A stretch of 64,000 nt of DNA from Vibrio pelagius (GCF_024347575.1 NZ_AP025503.1:2542001-2606000); one strand, 5' to 3'. Numbered from the stretch's first letter, positions 1 to 9,386 are shown. Numbers and translations: made by a program. Notes: a model not told the origin generated them from the sequence alone.

Positions 1-1102
1 AACCACATAGTGCGAACGAGATAATTGCTTGAGTCTTAACAGACATTACTTGACCCGTTGCTTCAACGATTTGCGCGTTTTCACCAACGAAAGGTACGAA
101 GTTTAGGTATGCAACGAATTCGTTAACTACGATCTTCTGACCGATGAATGAACCAGCGATATCTGCTTCAGCCCATGGCACACCAATAATGAATGCTAGT
201 GGAGAGAATAGTTTACCAAGAATCCACTCAAGAGTTAGGCCTTCAAAACCAATCCAACCACCGATACCACCTAGGATACCGTTGATTAGAGCGATTAGAC
301 CGATGAACGCTAGTAGCATTGCACCAACGTTTAGAGCAAGTTGAAGACCAACAGATGCACCACCAGCGGCTGCGTCGATTACGTTAGCTGGCTTGTCGTC
401 GCCACCGTCCATTTCGTCAGCGATGTCATCAGCAGGTGTATCAGTCTCTGGCTTGATGATCTTAGCGAATAGTAGACCACCTGGTGCTGCCATGAATGAT
501 GCAGCAACTAGGTACTCTAGAGGTACACCCATAGAAGCGTAACCTGCTAGTACACCACCAGCAACAGAAGCTAGACCACCACACATTACAGCGAATAGTT
601 CAGACTGAGTCATTTTTGGTACGAAAGGACGTACAACTAGAGGAGCTTCAGTTTGACCAACGAAGATGTTTGCTGCAGCAGACATAGACTCCGCACGAGA
701 TGTGCCAAGAGCTTTCTGTAGGCCACCACCAAGAATCTTGATAACCCATTGCATTACACCAATGTAGTAAAGTACAGAGATAAGTGCAGAGAAGAAGATT
801 AGAGTTGGTAGTACTTGGAATGCAAAGATGAAACCGATACCGTCAACTGAGAAGTTAACTAGGCTGCCGAATAGGAAACCAGTACCGTCTTTACCGTAGT
901 CGATCACGTTTGCTACACCTGCAGAGAAACCTGCAAGAAGATCACGACCCCAAGGGATGTAAAGTACGAATGCACCAAGTGCGAATTGGATAGCGAATGC
1001 GCCACCCACCGTTCTAAAGTTAATAGCTTTGCGGTTGTCAGACAGTAATACTGCGATTGCAATCAGTACTACCATACCGACTAGGCTCATAAACAGGCTC
1101 AT
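1..1102 (-). CDS. nupC: Concentrative nucleoside transporter NupC (C-terminus cut by window edge)
   Basis: Inner-membrane Na+ or H+ coupled nucleoside importer of the CNT family. About 367 codons are present before the window edge; the family is about 400-420 residues, so the last few helices are missing. The translation starts [13 protein letters not shown] and is very hydrophobic. It carries the CNT signature GQTEAP in the first half-repeat and NEFVAY in the second; these hold the glutamine and glutamates that bind nucleoside in the crystallised V. cholerae CNT, which this protein resembles closely from memory. The ATG at 1100-1102 follows AAGGAAG at a suitable distance. It is monocistronic in appearance and has a well-formed CRP-type promoter. 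Confidence 0.95.
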   Translation of the reverse strand, partial: MSLFMSLVGMVVLIAIAVLLSDNRKAINFRTVGGAFAIQFALGAFVLYIPWGRDLLAGFSAGVANVIDYGKDGTGFLFGSLVNFSVDGIGFIFAFQVLPTLIFFSALISVLYYIGVMQWVIKILGGGLQKALGTSRAESMSAAANIFVGQTEAPLVVRPFVPKMTQSELFAVMCGGLASVAGGVLAGYASMGVPLEYLVAASFMAAPGGLLFAKIIKPETDTPADDIADEMDGGDDKPANVIDAAAGGASVGLQLALNVGAMLLAFIGLIALINGILGGIGGWIGFEGLTLEWILGKLFSPLAFIIGVPWAEADIAGSFIGQKIVVNEFVAYLNFVPFVGENAQIVEATGQVMSVKTQAIISFALCG

Positions 1103-1167
1103 AGTTTATGACTTCCTTATTGGTTATTTATTGGCGTGTTACAAAATGGGGCTATAAAGCGGAGGCA

Positions 1168-1262
1168 ATTATACTCATGCGACCACTAATAAAGTAATGC
1201 CGTCCTCACACTTTGGTATAAGATTCATGTATCATTCATTTACATCTGTGAGCCAAGTCACG
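1168..1262 (-). promoter_or_regulatory. nupC promoter with two CRP-like sites
   Basis: Reading the minus strand, a perfect TATAAT -10 lies at 1173-1168. A near-consensus CRP site lies at 1247-1262 (plus strand TGTGA, six bases, TCACG), and a half-conserved one (TGTGA, six bases, CATTA on the minus strand) at 1210-1195. With a start near 1161 they centre near -93.5 and -41.5. This layout is that of E. coli CytR/CRP promoters for nucleoside genes. The distal site is strong; the proximal one is inferred mainly from position. Confidence 0.6.
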
Positions 1263-1306
1263 ATACAGTTGTAAAACACGCAAACGATAAACAAAAACTT
1301 TAGATT

Positions 1307-2107
1307 TTATTCACATATACCGAATAGCCGATGGCTATTTTGCCAAATTTGAGTTGCAATCGATTGCTTTGGCTCTTTTCTAAGCGAAACAAGTTCATTT
1401 AATATCGTAACTAAATATTTGGAATGATTAATGTTTCCTTGCTGACCACTGATCGGCATATCCGGTGCATCTGTCTCTAAAACAACCCATTCAAGAGGAA
1501 GACGAGCAACTGTGGTGCGCGTTTTCTGCGCTCTTGGGTAAGTTATCGTTCCACCGACACCAATATAGAATCCTAAGCGAATCCACTCTAAAGCTTGCTG
1601 TTCGCTGCCCGAAAAACCATGAATCACTCCACCATTGGTGAATTTTTGCTGCTTAATAAGCTGAATAAGGCGGTTATGTGATTTCCGTTCGTGGATAATC
1701 AGAGGCAGTTCAAAAGCGGTCGCGAGCTGTATCTGATGAATCAAAAAGCGCTCTTGCTTCTCGATACCCACATCCGCAAAGAAGTCTAAGCCGCACTCCC
1801 CGATCGCAACACACCGTTCAGAAGCGCCACTTAAGTGCTGTTCAAGTTGAGCAAATTCGCTCTCATTCACTGTCGCTAGAAAGTAAGGATGAAAACCCAA
1901 CGCATAGTAAAGGTTGGCGTGTTCCAAGCTCAGTCGATCGAGCTTTTCCCAGTTGGTTTGACCAATTGACGGTACAACAACCTTCTCAACACCTCTCTCT
2001 CGAGCGGTTGAGAGATAATCTAGAGCAGCCGTAGAACTGTCTTGTTCACCAAGTGAAAAGACGTCGAAGTCTAGATGACAGTGGGTATCGAATAGCGGTA
2101 TCGACAT
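1307..2107 (-). CDS. yjjV: TatD-family metal-dependent hydrolase, YjjV-like
   Basis: Predicted metal-dependent DNase/hydrolase of the TatD family with a TIM-barrel (amidohydrolase-type) fold, 266 residues, the usual length. The metal ligands are visible in order: DTHCH at residues 8-12, GECGLDF near 102, the histidine of IIHERKSHNR near 138, VIHGFSG near 163 and LETDAPDMP near 211. The GVGGTITYPRAQKTR segment closely resembles E. coli YjjV. The start ATG overlaps by one base the stop (TAATG) of the small gene upstream, so the two are translationally coupled. The physiological substrate of YjjV is not firmly established. Confidence 0.88.
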   Translation of the reverse strand: MSIPLFDTHCHLDFDVFSLGEQDSSTAALDYLSTARERGVEKVVVPSIGQTNWEKLDRLSLEHANLYYALGFHPYFLATVNESEFAQLEQHLSGASERCVAIGECGLDFFADVGIEKQERFLIHQIQLATAFELPLIIHERKSHNRLIQLIKQQKFTNGGVIHGFSGSEQQALEWIRLGFYIGVGGTITYPRAQKTRTTVARLPLEWVVLETDAPDMPISGQQGNINHSKYLVTILNELVSLRKEPKQSIATQIWQNSHRLFGICE

Positions 2108-2241
2108 TACGGCTTATCTTTGGGTTCAGGTTGAGGATCGCTACGATAAGGGGTGCAGCTGCGCTTATTTTCTGGAGTTAACCCTAACTCTTTACACCAT
2201 TTATCGTACTGCTTAATCCATCGTTTAATGACTTGAAACAT
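2107..2241 (-). CDS. Small conserved-type protein, 44 residues (DUF5363-like)
   Basis: A short gene encoding a basic, tryptophan-containing peptide that begins MFQVIKRWIKQYDKW and ends in a proline/lysine-rich tail. The ATG at 2241-2239 has an AAGGAG ribosome binding site five bases upstream, and the stop overlaps the start of the TatD-family gene by one base (TAATG). A strong SD plus coupled overlap argues that it is real. I recall a family of Vibrio small proteins (DUF5363) that looks like this, but no function is known to me. It lacks a signal peptide or membrane segment; two cysteines (residues 16 and 29) are present. Confidence 0.7.
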   Translation of the reverse strand: MFQVIKRWIKQYDKWCKELGLTPENKRSCTPYRSDPQPEPKDKP

Positions 2242-2263
2242 CCATTCTCCTTAAGGCCAACAT

Positions 2264-2299
2264 AAAAAAACGCCTATTGCAGAACAATAGACGTTTTTA
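2264..2299 (-). terminator. Rho-independent terminator after prfC
   Basis: Minus strand: AAAACGTCTATTG, loop TTCTG, CAATAGGCG then a run of seven T. The stem is about 10 bp. It separates prfC from the small gene and yjjV. The plus-strand side is also T-rich. Confidence 0.85.
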
Positions 2300-2348
2300 A
2301 TCACTTCGACTAGCACCAGCTCAGTGAGTTGGCACCGTCATCAATAGA

Positions 2349-3929
2349 TTAGTGCTCGCGAGTTGCACGGAACTCAACATCAGGGAAACGCTCTGATGCT
2401 AGGTTCAAGTTAACCATAGTTGGTGCGATGTAAGTTAGGTTATCGCCACCATCCAACGCTAGGTTAGTCTGGTTCTTACGCTTGAACTCTTCGAACTTCT
2501 TCGCATCACCACACTCAACCCAACGTGCTGTCGCAACGTTCACGCTCTCGTAGATCGCTTCAACGTTGTATTCCGCTTTCAGACGAGCTACAACCACATC
2601 AAACTGAAGCACACCAACCGCACCTACAATCAGATCGTTGTTCTGTAGTGGACGGAATACCTGAACCGCACCCTCTTCAGAAAGTTGAACTAGACCTTTA
2701 AGTAGCTGCTTCTGTTTTAGTGGATCGCGCAGACGAATACGACGGAACAGTTCTGGTGCAAAGTTAGGAATACCAGAGAACTTCAGTGACTCACCTTGAG
2801 TGAAGGTATCACCAATCTGGATTGTACCGTGGTTATGCAGACCAATGATGTCACCCGCGTATGCTTTCTCAGCACGTGCACGGTCGCCCGCCATGAAAGT
2901 TACCGCATCAGAGATACTTACATTCTTACCAGTACGAACATGGTTCATCTTCATACCTTGAGAGTAAGTACCCGATACGATACGCATGAATGCGATACGG
3001 TCACGGTGTTTTGGATCCATGTTTGCTTGGATCTTAAATACGAAGCCAGAGAACTTCTCTTCTGTCGCTTCAACATCACGCTCAACTGCTTGACGAGTTT
3101 TCGGCATTGGCGCCCATTCCGTCAGGCCATCTAGCATGTGGTCCACACCAAAGTTACCCAATGCAGTACCAAAGAAAACCGGTGTTAGTTCGCCCGCTAG
3201 GAATAGGTCATGGTCAAACTCAGGGCACGCGCCCATGACAAGTTCAAGCTCTTCACGAACACTTTCCGCTAGATCTGCGCCAACTTCTGCATCCAGTTCC
3301 GGGTTATCTAGACCTTTGATGATACGAACTTCTTGGATCTCATGGCCGTGGCCAGATTCGTACAAGATCGTCTCATCGCGGTGAATGTGGTAAACACCTT
3401 TAAACTCTTTACCACAACCGATTGGCCAAGAGATTGGTGCGCACGCCATGCTCAGCTCGCTTTCAACTTCATCTAGAACTTCCATTGGATCACGCACATC
3501 ACGGTCCAATTTGTTCATGAAGGTTACGATTGGAGTATCACGTAGACGTGTTACTTCCATTAGCTTACGTGTACGGTCTTCGACACCTTTTGCAGCATCG
3601 ATAACCATTAGACATGAGTCAACAGCCGTTAGTGTACGGTAGGTATCCTCCGAGAAGTCTTCGTGTCCCGGAGTATCTAGTAGGTTTACTAGGCAATCAT
3701 TGTACGGGAACTGCATCACAGACGTGGTTACCGAGATACCACGTTCTTTTTCCATCTCCATCCAGTCAGATTTAGCATGCTGGTTAGAGCCACGGCCTTT
3801 TACGGTACCCGCTTTTTGAATCGCGTTTCCGAATAAAAGAACCTTTTCAGTAATCGTGGTTTTACCCGCATCCGGGTGAGAGATAATCGCAAACGTTCTA
3901 CGTTTGCTCACTTCTTGTTGGAAAGACAT
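2349..3929 (-). CDS. prfC: Peptide chain release factor 3 (RF3)
   Basis: Translational GTPase that recycles RF1/RF2 from the ribosome after peptide release and takes part in post-peptidyl-transfer quality control. At 526 residues it has the family length. GTPase motifs are intact: HPDAGKTT near residue 18 (G1), RGISVTTS (G2), DTPGHEDF (G3) and NKLDRD (G4), followed by the beta-barrel domain 2 and the RF3 C-terminal domain ending RATREH. The start [25 protein letters not shown] matches RF3 proteins. It has its own terminator on each side, so it is probably transcribed alone. Confidence 0.98.
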   Translation of the reverse strand: MSFQQEVSKRRTFAIISHPDAGKTTITEKVLLFGNAIQKAGTVKGRGSNQHAKSDWMEMEKERGISVTTSVMQFPYNDCLVNLLDTPGHEDFSEDTYRTLTAVDSCLMVIDAAKGVEDRTRKLMEVTRLRDTPIVTFMNKLDRDVRDPMEVLDEVESELSMACAPISWPIGCGKEFKGVYHIHRDETILYESGHGHEIQEVRIIKGLDNPELDAEVGADLAESVREELELVMGACPEFDHDLFLAGELTPVFFGTALGNFGVDHMLDGLTEWAPMPKTRQAVERDVEATEEKFSGFVFKIQANMDPKHRDRIAFMRIVSGTYSQGMKMNHVRTGKNVSISDAVTFMAGDRARAEKAYAGDIIGLHNHGTIQIGDTFTQGESLKFSGIPNFAPELFRRIRLRDPLKQKQLLKGLVQLSEEGAVQVFRPLQNNDLIVGAVGVLQFDVVVARLKAEYNVEAIYESVNVATARWVECGDAKKFEEFKRKNQTNLALDGGDNLTYIAPTMVNLNLASERFPDVEFRATREH

Positions 3930-3954
3930 AGTCGCCCTTTGCTGATCTAAAGCG

Positions 3955-3984
3955 TAAAAAGGGCAAGTTGTTGAGACTTGCCCT
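3955..3984 (-). terminator. Terminator after the membrane GGDEF-EAL gene
   Basis: On the minus strand GGGCAAGT, loop CTCAAC, AACTTGCCC is followed by TTTTT. It lies between the end of the GGDEF-EAL gene and the start of prfC. Confidence 0.85.
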
Positions 3985-4066
3985 TGAATTTTGTGTGCGG
4001 ATTATACAGAAGTCGCCCAGCTTTCTAAAGCCTGAGCTAGAAAAAGTTAGGGTGTGGGAAGGTGCG

Positions 4067-6079
4067 CTACCCTAGAGAGCTAGACATAGGTACCACATTA
4101 GAAACAGAGTTCAGCCTAAGATTCTCTATTAATTTATCAGCCGTTTGAGGAGAAGTAAGATAGAAACCCTGTCCTATTTCACACCCCATCACCATTAGAT
4201 CACGTTGTTGTTGCAACGTCTCTACCCCCTCCGCGACGACCGCAACACCAAGTTCATTGCCTATCTGAATCATGCTTTTGAGAAGCACTAATGAGGTTGA
4301 ATTGGTGACATAGTCCATCACAAAACTACGATCGATCTTCAGAGTATCGAATTCAAAATCTTTGAGATAAGAGAGAGATGAAAAGCCAGTACCAAAATCA
4401 TCAAGCGCGATACGAACACCAAGTTGATGAAGCTCTTTAAAGATTATCTGTGCAAACTGATCATTCTCTATCATCACGGTTTCGGTGATCTCCACTTCAA
4501 TTCTGTGTGTTGCCACACCACTGGAGATGATCACACGCTTCAACGCATCAAAGAACTGAGGATGTTTCAAGCTGCGAGCTGAGATGTTAAAGCTCATCAC
4601 ACCAATATCAATACCGCGAGTAAGCCAGTTTTTGTGTTGTGCCAACGCCATTTCTGCTACCAACAGATCTATCTGACGAATTTGCCCGGTCGCTTCTGCT
4701 ACAGGAATAAAATCATTCGGACCCATCAAACCTTTAGTCGGGTGATTCCAGCGTACAAGTGCTTCAACCCCTTCCACATCCCTCGATTTTAATGCCCATT
4801 TGGGTAAGTAGTGAATTTCAAACTGCTGCTTATCGACCGCTTGTCTTAACTCGCGTTCCAACTCTTTCTGCGACATCGCAATATAGTTGAGCTCTCTTGA
4901 GTAGAACTGAAAATTGTTTTTCCCTGATGACTTAGCATGATACATCGCGTCGTCAGCATAACGGATCAGTGAGTGCTGAGAGGTACTATCATCCGGGTAA
5001 ATCGAAATACCAATACTCGCTGTAACTTCTGCAGTGCCATGTTTCAGTGTGAAAGGCTCTCTTAGACGCTTAATCAACTTCGAGGCGATCTTGTTCGCTA
5101 CACTCACCGCCATATCGACGTCGCGCAAGTGTTCCAAAACGATGACAAATTCATCACCGCTAAATCTCGCTGATAGATCCGTTACTCGAATCGACTGTGT
5201 TATGCGCTGCGCGACCTGCTTTAATAGTTCATCACCCGCAGCATGACCATAGAGATCGTTAACCTCTTTAAAATGATCAAGGTCGAGGAATAACAGCGCG
5301 AATGGGCGTTGAGTCTGCTGAGCATTGAGTATCGACTGTCCAAGCCTATCGAGAAACAGAGTACGATTGGGTAATTCGGTCAAAGGGTCGAAATAGGCTT
5401 GAGTATGTAACTGCTTGTTCTTGAGCTCAATCGATGACTTGGCATCCGTAAGCGATTTCAATAGCAAATCTCGGCTCTGCTCATATTTAAACTGAACACG
5501 AAGTGAGTACACAGCGATAAAAACGGCGGCAATAATTAGAGTAATACTGGTTTTGGTGTAGCTCGCAATGCCGGATTCATAGCTGGTTTTGATTACGCGT
5601 TGAATCTCATCTGCCTGACTAGCGAAATCGAGATAATACTCGTCAGTTTTTAACCCCAATGACGGTGTCTCTAAAACCGATTGCTGATAATGCGAACCCG
5701 CATATTGACGAAACTCAGCCAGCGTTTGACGCAGCATCATCAATCGCTCTCGAAGTTCGGGATCGCTGATCGCTTGGTAACTGCCCATGATGCTCTCTCC
5801 CCCATCGAGCAACGCCCCTACATGCCAATCCGCAATCTCTAGGTAGTACCAGACCTCTTGGATCGATTGGGTTGTATCGCCGGAAACAATCTCATCGAAC
5901 CATAAGTAAGCCAGAGAGCCGTTGATCTTTATCTCAGCTGCGGCTTCTGCAAGGGGGGATTTTTTAACCAAAAGATGGGTCGATTGCATCACGAGAACCG
6001 TGGTTGACGCGACCACCAGCAACGCCAATAGAGAGGTGAACAAGAACTTTCGCTTATTTAGCACTTTGGGGAACAACAT
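4067..6079 (-). CDS. Membrane GGDEF-EAL protein (c-di-GMP turnover)
   Basis: A 670-residue inner-membrane protein: TM helix at about 12-33, a periplasmic alpha-helical region of about 140 residues, a second TM near 180-198, a short coiled coil, a GGDEF domain (about 230-395) and an EAL domain (about 415-660). The cyclase signature is SGDEF at 307-311 instead of GGDEF, a variant often still active. The phosphodiesterase side keeps EALVRW at 439, the ETVM glutamate, DDFGTG and VAEGVE, so it looks catalytically competent. Position relative to prfC matches V. cholerae VC0658. It is divergent from a PstS-like gene. Net activity (synthesis or hydrolysis) cannot be told from sequence; the EAL looks the better preserved. 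Confidence 0.92.
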   Translation of the reverse strand: MLFPKVLNKRKFLFTSLLALLVVASTTVLVMQSTHLLVKKSPLAEAAAEIKINGSLAYLWFDEIVSGDTTQSIQEVWYYLEIADWHVGALLDGGESIMGSYQAISDPELRERLMMLRQTLAEFRQYAGSHYQQSVLETPSLGLKTDEYYLDFASQADEIQRVIKTSYESGIASYTKTSITLIIAAVFIAVYSLRVQFKYEQSRDLLLKSLTDAKSSIELKNKQLHTQAYFDPLTELPNRTLFLDRLGQSILNAQQTQRPFALLFLDLDHFKEVNDLYGHAAGDELLKQVAQRITQSIRVTDLSARFSGDEFVIVLEHLRDVDMAVSVANKIASKLIKRLREPFTLKHGTAEVTASIGISIYPDDSTSQHSLIRYADDAMYHAKSSGKNNFQFYSRELNYIAMSQKELERELRQAVDKQQFEIHYLPKWALKSRDVEGVEALVRWNHPTKGLMGPNDFIPVAEATGQIRQIDLLVAEMALAQHKNWLTRGIDIGVMSFNISARSLKHPQFFDALKRVIISSGVATHRIEVEITETVMIENDQFAQIIFKELHQLGVRIALDDFGTGFSSLSYLKDFEFDTLKIDRSFVMDYVTNSTSLVLLKSMIQIGNELGVAVVAEGVETLQQQRDLMVMGCEIGQGFYLTSPQTADKLIENLRLNSVSNVVPMSSSLG

Positions 6080-6278
6080 AATCAGGACAAAAAGATTGGG
6101 AATAAATCGACCTTAATCCATCAATGTTTCAAATTAATGAACAACCAAGCATTTCAATTAGTTATGAAGTTTTGATGAATATTGATAAGTGCACATTGTA
6201 TAACCAAGTTCAACACCGTATATTTCAGTGGCTTGATTAAATCTGACAATGCTGGCCGATAGAAGCGTAACGTACACT

Positions 6279-7268
6279 ATGATGGAAAGGTTCTTACACA
6301 AAGCAATCACCACTGTTATCTGTTTGTCTCTATGGCCAACGATGGGCATGACAAAAGATCTGATCAAGATCGAAGGTTCAAGCACGGTTTACCCCATCAC
6401 TCATCAATTCGCTCAGCAGTTTATGGCCCAGCAGAAAGAAGTCGCCCAGATAGTGGTTGGTGTCACTGGAACAGGGGGCGGATTTCGCAAGTTTTGTCGT
6501 GGTAAGACGGATATCTCTAACGCCTCTCGCCCTATCAAAACGCAAGAAAAAGCCCTGTGTCGAGAAAACGGCATTGAGTTTTTAGAACTGCCTATCGCAC
6601 TTGATGCGGTCACTCTCGTGGTCAGTAAAGACAACCATTGGTTAAAACGCCTATCTCTAGAAGAGTTGGCAACCTTATGGCATTCCTCTTCAGAAAAAAC
6701 CATTACTCATTGGAATCAGCTCAATTCAAACTTCCCAGCAGAGCCGGTTAAGCTCTACGCCCCGGGGAGTGACTCTGGAACATACGACTACTTTACCAAT
6801 GTTGTTCTCAATGGCGACGAGTTGCGCGGTGACTATATCGCCAATGAAGACGATTATCTATTAGCCTCAAAAGTCGCGACTGATCCCAATGCCCTCGCCT
6901 TCTTAGGCTTTGCTTATTACCAAAACAATCAAACCCAACTCAAGGCGGTCTCTATCACCAATCACAAGCAGCAGGCCATTGCTCCAAGTATCAATAGTGT
7001 CACCAGTGGCCAGTACAGCTCACTGTCTCGGCCACTGTTTATCTACGTCAACAAAGCAGCCGTTAACCGACATTCCGTCAATCAGTTCATCGAACACTAC
7101 TTGAATCAAAAACATTTATCGTATGTCGTGAGCACGGCTGGCTATATTCCACTTTCCCCGAAAATGCAGAGTGCAGCCCAATCAATTTTTGAAGATCAAA
7201 CCATTGGCTCGGTATTTAATAGTAAAGAGCTGAGTACCAATTTCGAACACTTTATGGAACGTAAGTAA
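6279..7268 (+). CDS. PstS-like phosphate-type periplasmic binding protein
   Basis: A solute-binding protein of the PstS family, about 329 residues. It shows the three anion-binding segments: GSSTVYP near the mature N-terminus, ISNASRP and GSDSGTYDYF, as in phosphate-binding PstS/SphX proteins. A signal peptide follows the start (MMERFLHKAITTVICLSLWP). I prefer the ATG at 6279 over the one at 6249 because the signal peptide then begins normally. A second ATG follows directly at 6282. No permease or ATPase genes lie beside it, so it is an orphan. It may serve a PstABC system elsewhere or act as a sensor. It is transcribed divergently from the GGDEF-EAL gene. Confidence 0.85.
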   Translation: MMERFLHKAITTVICLSLWPTMGMTKDLIKIEGSSTVYPITHQFAQQFMAQQKEVAQIVVGVTGTGGGFRKFCRGKTDISNASRPIKTQEKALCRENGIEFLELPIALDAVTLVVSKDNHWLKRLSLEELATLWHSSSEKTITHWNQLNSNFPAEPVKLYAPGSDSGTYDYFTNVVLNGDELRGDYIANEDDYLLASKVATDPNALAFLGFAYYQNNQTQLKAVSITNHKQQAIAPSINSVTSGQYSSLSRPLFIYVNKAAVNRHSVNQFIEHYLNQKHLSYVVSTAGYIPLSPKMQSAAQSIFEDQTIGSVFNSKELSTNFEHFMERK

Positions 7269-7301
7269 ACGTCTGTCTTAGTTTCAGAAACATCAGACAG
7301 T

Positions 7302-7325
7302 AAAAAGCCCAACCGAAGTTGAGCT
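7302..7325 (-). terminator. Terminator after rimI
   Basis: Minus strand AGCTCAAC, TTCG tetraloop, GTTGGGCT followed by TTTTT. It sits between the convergent PstS-like gene and rimI. Confidence 0.8.
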
Positions 7326-7355
7326 CTACTGATTTCGATATTGTCGAGTAAATCA

Positions 7356-7802
7356 TTAAAAGAAGATGTAGCTCATGATAATAGCGTCTTCTTTACCTGT
7401 TGTTGTTGGGTAATAGTTACGGCGACGATCCACCTCATTAAAACCAACCCACTCGTACAAACCAAATGCGTTAGTGTTACTTTCGCGAACTTCTAGCCAT
7501 GCACTCTCTGCTTTCGCTTTTTCGCACACCAACAGAAAGTGCTCAATCAGTGCTTTGCCATATCCCTTACCTTGGTGATGAGGGGCAACCGCAATATTCA
7601 GTAACGTTACTTCGCCAACAATGTTTTGTGCGTAGAAGTACCCGACAACTTCGTCATCGACCAGCATTACATGATGGCAACCACCTCGACTGTCGAGATC
7701 GCGAATCATGTTTTGTGACCAAGGATGAGTATGAGCTTGCTGCTCAATCTGCCAGATCGCGTTGAGGTGCGAGTCTGACATACTAATAAATTGACTATTC
7801 AT
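7356..7802 (-). CDS. rimI: Ribosomal protein S18 alanine N-acetyltransferase RimI
   Basis: GNAT enzyme that acetylates the N-terminal alanine of ribosomal protein S18. The 148-residue product starting at MNSQFISMSDSHL has the family length. The acetyl-CoA loop is visible as APHHQGKGYGKALIEH, preceded by TLLNIAV, and the C-terminal NAFGLYEWVGFNEVDRRRNYY is typical of RimI. The reading frame is open farther upstream, but the ATG at 7802 overlaps the holD stop by eight bases (ATGAATAG), an arrangement that matches the E. coli holD-rimI pair and suggests translational coupling. Confidence 0.93.
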   Translation of the reverse strand: MNSQFISMSDSHLNAIWQIEQQAHTHPWSQNMIRDLDSRGGCHHVMLVDDEVVGYFYAQNIVGEVTLLNIAVAPHHQGKGYGKALIEHFLLVCEKAKAESAWLEVRESNTNAFGLYEWVGFNEVDRRRNYYPTTTGKEDAIIMSYIFF

Positions 7803-8193
7803 AAGAACAAATTTGCTGCCATAGAGCGCGACGTTGCTGGTTATTACCATCAATCTGAGATAGTAAAGGGGATTGCAGCGTTTTAGCCGCGATATCAGTA
7901 TCGGATTCACACCCAGCAAACCACACCCACTGCGGTGAAGTTAAATCAAAATGGTTCAGTTCACTTGGATGGATATACTGCGCTTGTGATAGATCCAATT
8001 TAATGCTTTTTAGCACTCGCTCAAACATCTCAGCTAGCGCGCCTTGCGGCTTTTCTGGTGAAACCAATAGTAACTGGCATATTTCAGGCAGTTTAACGAG
8101 CTCAGTCTGATAACCGGCCAAGCGTTCAGGGTGGCTCAGTTCCCACTGAGTAATTCCCATTTCCTGTAAATACTGCGCATGAATCTGTGACAT
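7795..8193 (-). CDS. holD: DNA polymerase III psi subunit
   Basis: Psi links the clamp-loader to single-strand binding protein through chi. The product is 132 residues from MSQIHAQYLQEMGITQWEL, which matches the conserved N-terminal chi-binding segment of HolD. The frame is open for 23 codons upstream, but those residues are not HolD-like and the ATG at 8193 gives the normal family length. The QWVWFAG segment and the downstream overlap with rimI support the call. HolD is a poorly conserved family, so synteny carries part of the weight. Confidence 0.88.
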   Translation of the reverse strand: MSQIHAQYLQEMGITQWELSHPERLAGYQTELVKLPEICQLLLVSPEKPQGALAEMFERVLKSIKLDLSQAQYIHPSELNHFDLTSPQWVWFAGCESDTDIAAKTLQSPLLSQIDGNNQQRRALWQQICSYE

Positions 8194-8242
8194 GTCTGTG
8201 CCTATCTGACGGAGCTCAAGGTTGAATCGAGCTGATACTAAC

Positions 8243-8270
8243 AAAAAATAAAGGAGCATCAAGCTCCTTT
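8243..8270 (-). terminator. Terminator between the GNAT gene and holD
   Basis: AAAGGAGC, loop TTGAT, GCTCCTTT followed by ATTTTTT on the minus strand. It ends the ubiT-GNAT unit before holD. Confidence 0.85.
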
Positions 8271-8339
8271 ATCTCTATTGGTCACGTTTCTTCTATCCGC
8301 ATCTTATGTGCTGGCGAAGTCGATGAGGGTTACGTTCGC

Positions 8340-8843
8340 CTAGAGCTCATTAAACTCAGGGCTGAACTCAATGGTACCACTGTGTCCAGAAAACGCACCT
8401 TCCACCAGCTCAATCGCTTGAAAGGCGCCTTCAGGCACATCCCAAGGGCACTGAAAACCAAACTCACTGGCAGCCTTAAAACCGGCCTTACTGTAAAAGC
8501 TTGGGTCGCCCAGAACCACACAGGCTGGATAACCAAAATCGCGCAGTGACGAAAAAGCCTCTTCCATCAAAGAGTGAGCAATGCCTTGACCACGAAAGTC
8601 CTCGCGCACAGCTAATGGCGCTAAGCCCTGCCAGTTATGATCTTCGCCTTTTAGTGTCAGTGGGCTAAACATCACATGGCCAACCACTTCACCTTCATCA
8701 GAGCACGCCACCAAAGAGAGTGTCAGATGACTGTTTTCACGTAGGCTCATCACTAGGTTCGCTTCTGCATCGGTTTCAAAAACAGATTTCAGCAAGCGGT
8801 CAATTGCAAGTATATCTGCAGGTGCCTCAGTTCGAATAAGCAT
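8340..8843 (-). CDS. GNAT-family N-acetyltransferase, YhbS-like
   Basis: A 167-residue GNAT enzyme. The acetyl-CoA signature is LAVREDFRGQGIAHSLMEEA near residues 77-96, and the segment VVLGDPSFYSKAGF is typical of the YhbS subgroup. It overlaps ubiT by 17 bases, so both are co-transcribed; in E. coli yhbS also neighbours yhbT (ubiT). The substrate is not known from sequence. YhbS of E. coli has been reported to take part in small-RNA-linked acetylation, but I would not transfer that here. Confidence 0.85.
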   Translation of the reverse strand: MLIRTEAPADILAIDRLLKSVFETDAEANLVMSLRENSHLTLSLVACSDEGEVVGHVMFSPLTLKGEDHNWQGLAPLAVREDFRGQGIAHSLMEEAFSSLRDFGYPACVVLGDPSFYSKAGFKAASEFGFQCPWDVPEGAFQAIELVEGAFSGHSGTIEFSPEFNEL

Positions 8844-9354
8844 TCATTACCTCATTTTGTGTCTGAGGCGATTGTACCCCCTTCTGCACAAAATCAGCTA
8901 ATTGATTCAATAACATTTTCATTGGAGCCGGAAGTAGGTCTAAATCTACACTGTCCATCAGGTTCTTCACCTCTAGGCCCAGCTCGGTATCCCCTTCAAT
9001 AGAAAGGCGGCGTTGAAAGAACAAAGTATCTGGGTCTTCTTTGCGTCCAGCGATCAATACAAGGTCGTTCAGATTACCGCTAAAGCTGACATCTTCTATC
9101 ACTTCTTTATCTGCAACAATGAGTTGCTCATCTCTATAGCTGATACACCAACTCAACCCCATATCTTTAATCGACACTTTTAACCACTTCTCTTCAAGAA
9201 ATTCAAAGTCGCCATCTTCCAGCGCTTCCTTAAACACATTTTTTAGCGCTTCTAACAAGGCTCTTTTTTGTACTGTTTTTGGCAATAACTGGACTGGAGA
9301 TCGCAAAATTGATGCGGCATTTTGAACTAGTTGAGTGCGAATCTTGTTTATCAC
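8827..9354 (-). CDS. ubiT: UbiT, SCP2-domain factor for anaerobic ubiquinone synthesis
   Basis: UbiT (formerly YhbT) is an SCP2 lipid-binding protein needed for oxygen-independent ubiquinone synthesis together with UbiU and UbiV. The core QDPDTLFFQRRL-type motif appears as KEDPDTLFFQRRLSIEGDTELGLEVKNLMD, nearly identical to E. coli UbiT. I chose the GTG at 9354 (residues start V/M-INKIRTQLV) because it aligns with the E. coli start MLDKLRSRIV and is preceded by GGATAAG. The frame stays open to an ATG at 9396, but that ATG lies within a 15-bp palindrome that looks like an operator. 175 residues. It is divergent from the rocS-like gene. Confidence 0.88.
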   Translation of the reverse strand: MINKIRTQLVQNAASILRSPVQLLPKTVQKRALLEALKNVFKEALEDGDFEFLEEKWLKVSIKDMGLSWCISYRDEQLIVADKEVIEDVSFSGNLNDLVLIAGRKEDPDTLFFQRRLSIEGDTELGLEVKNLMDSVDLDLLPAPMKMLLNQLADFVQKGVQSPQTQNEVMNAYSN

Positions 9355-9386
9355 GTGACTTATCCGTAACTTTATCAATAATATGG

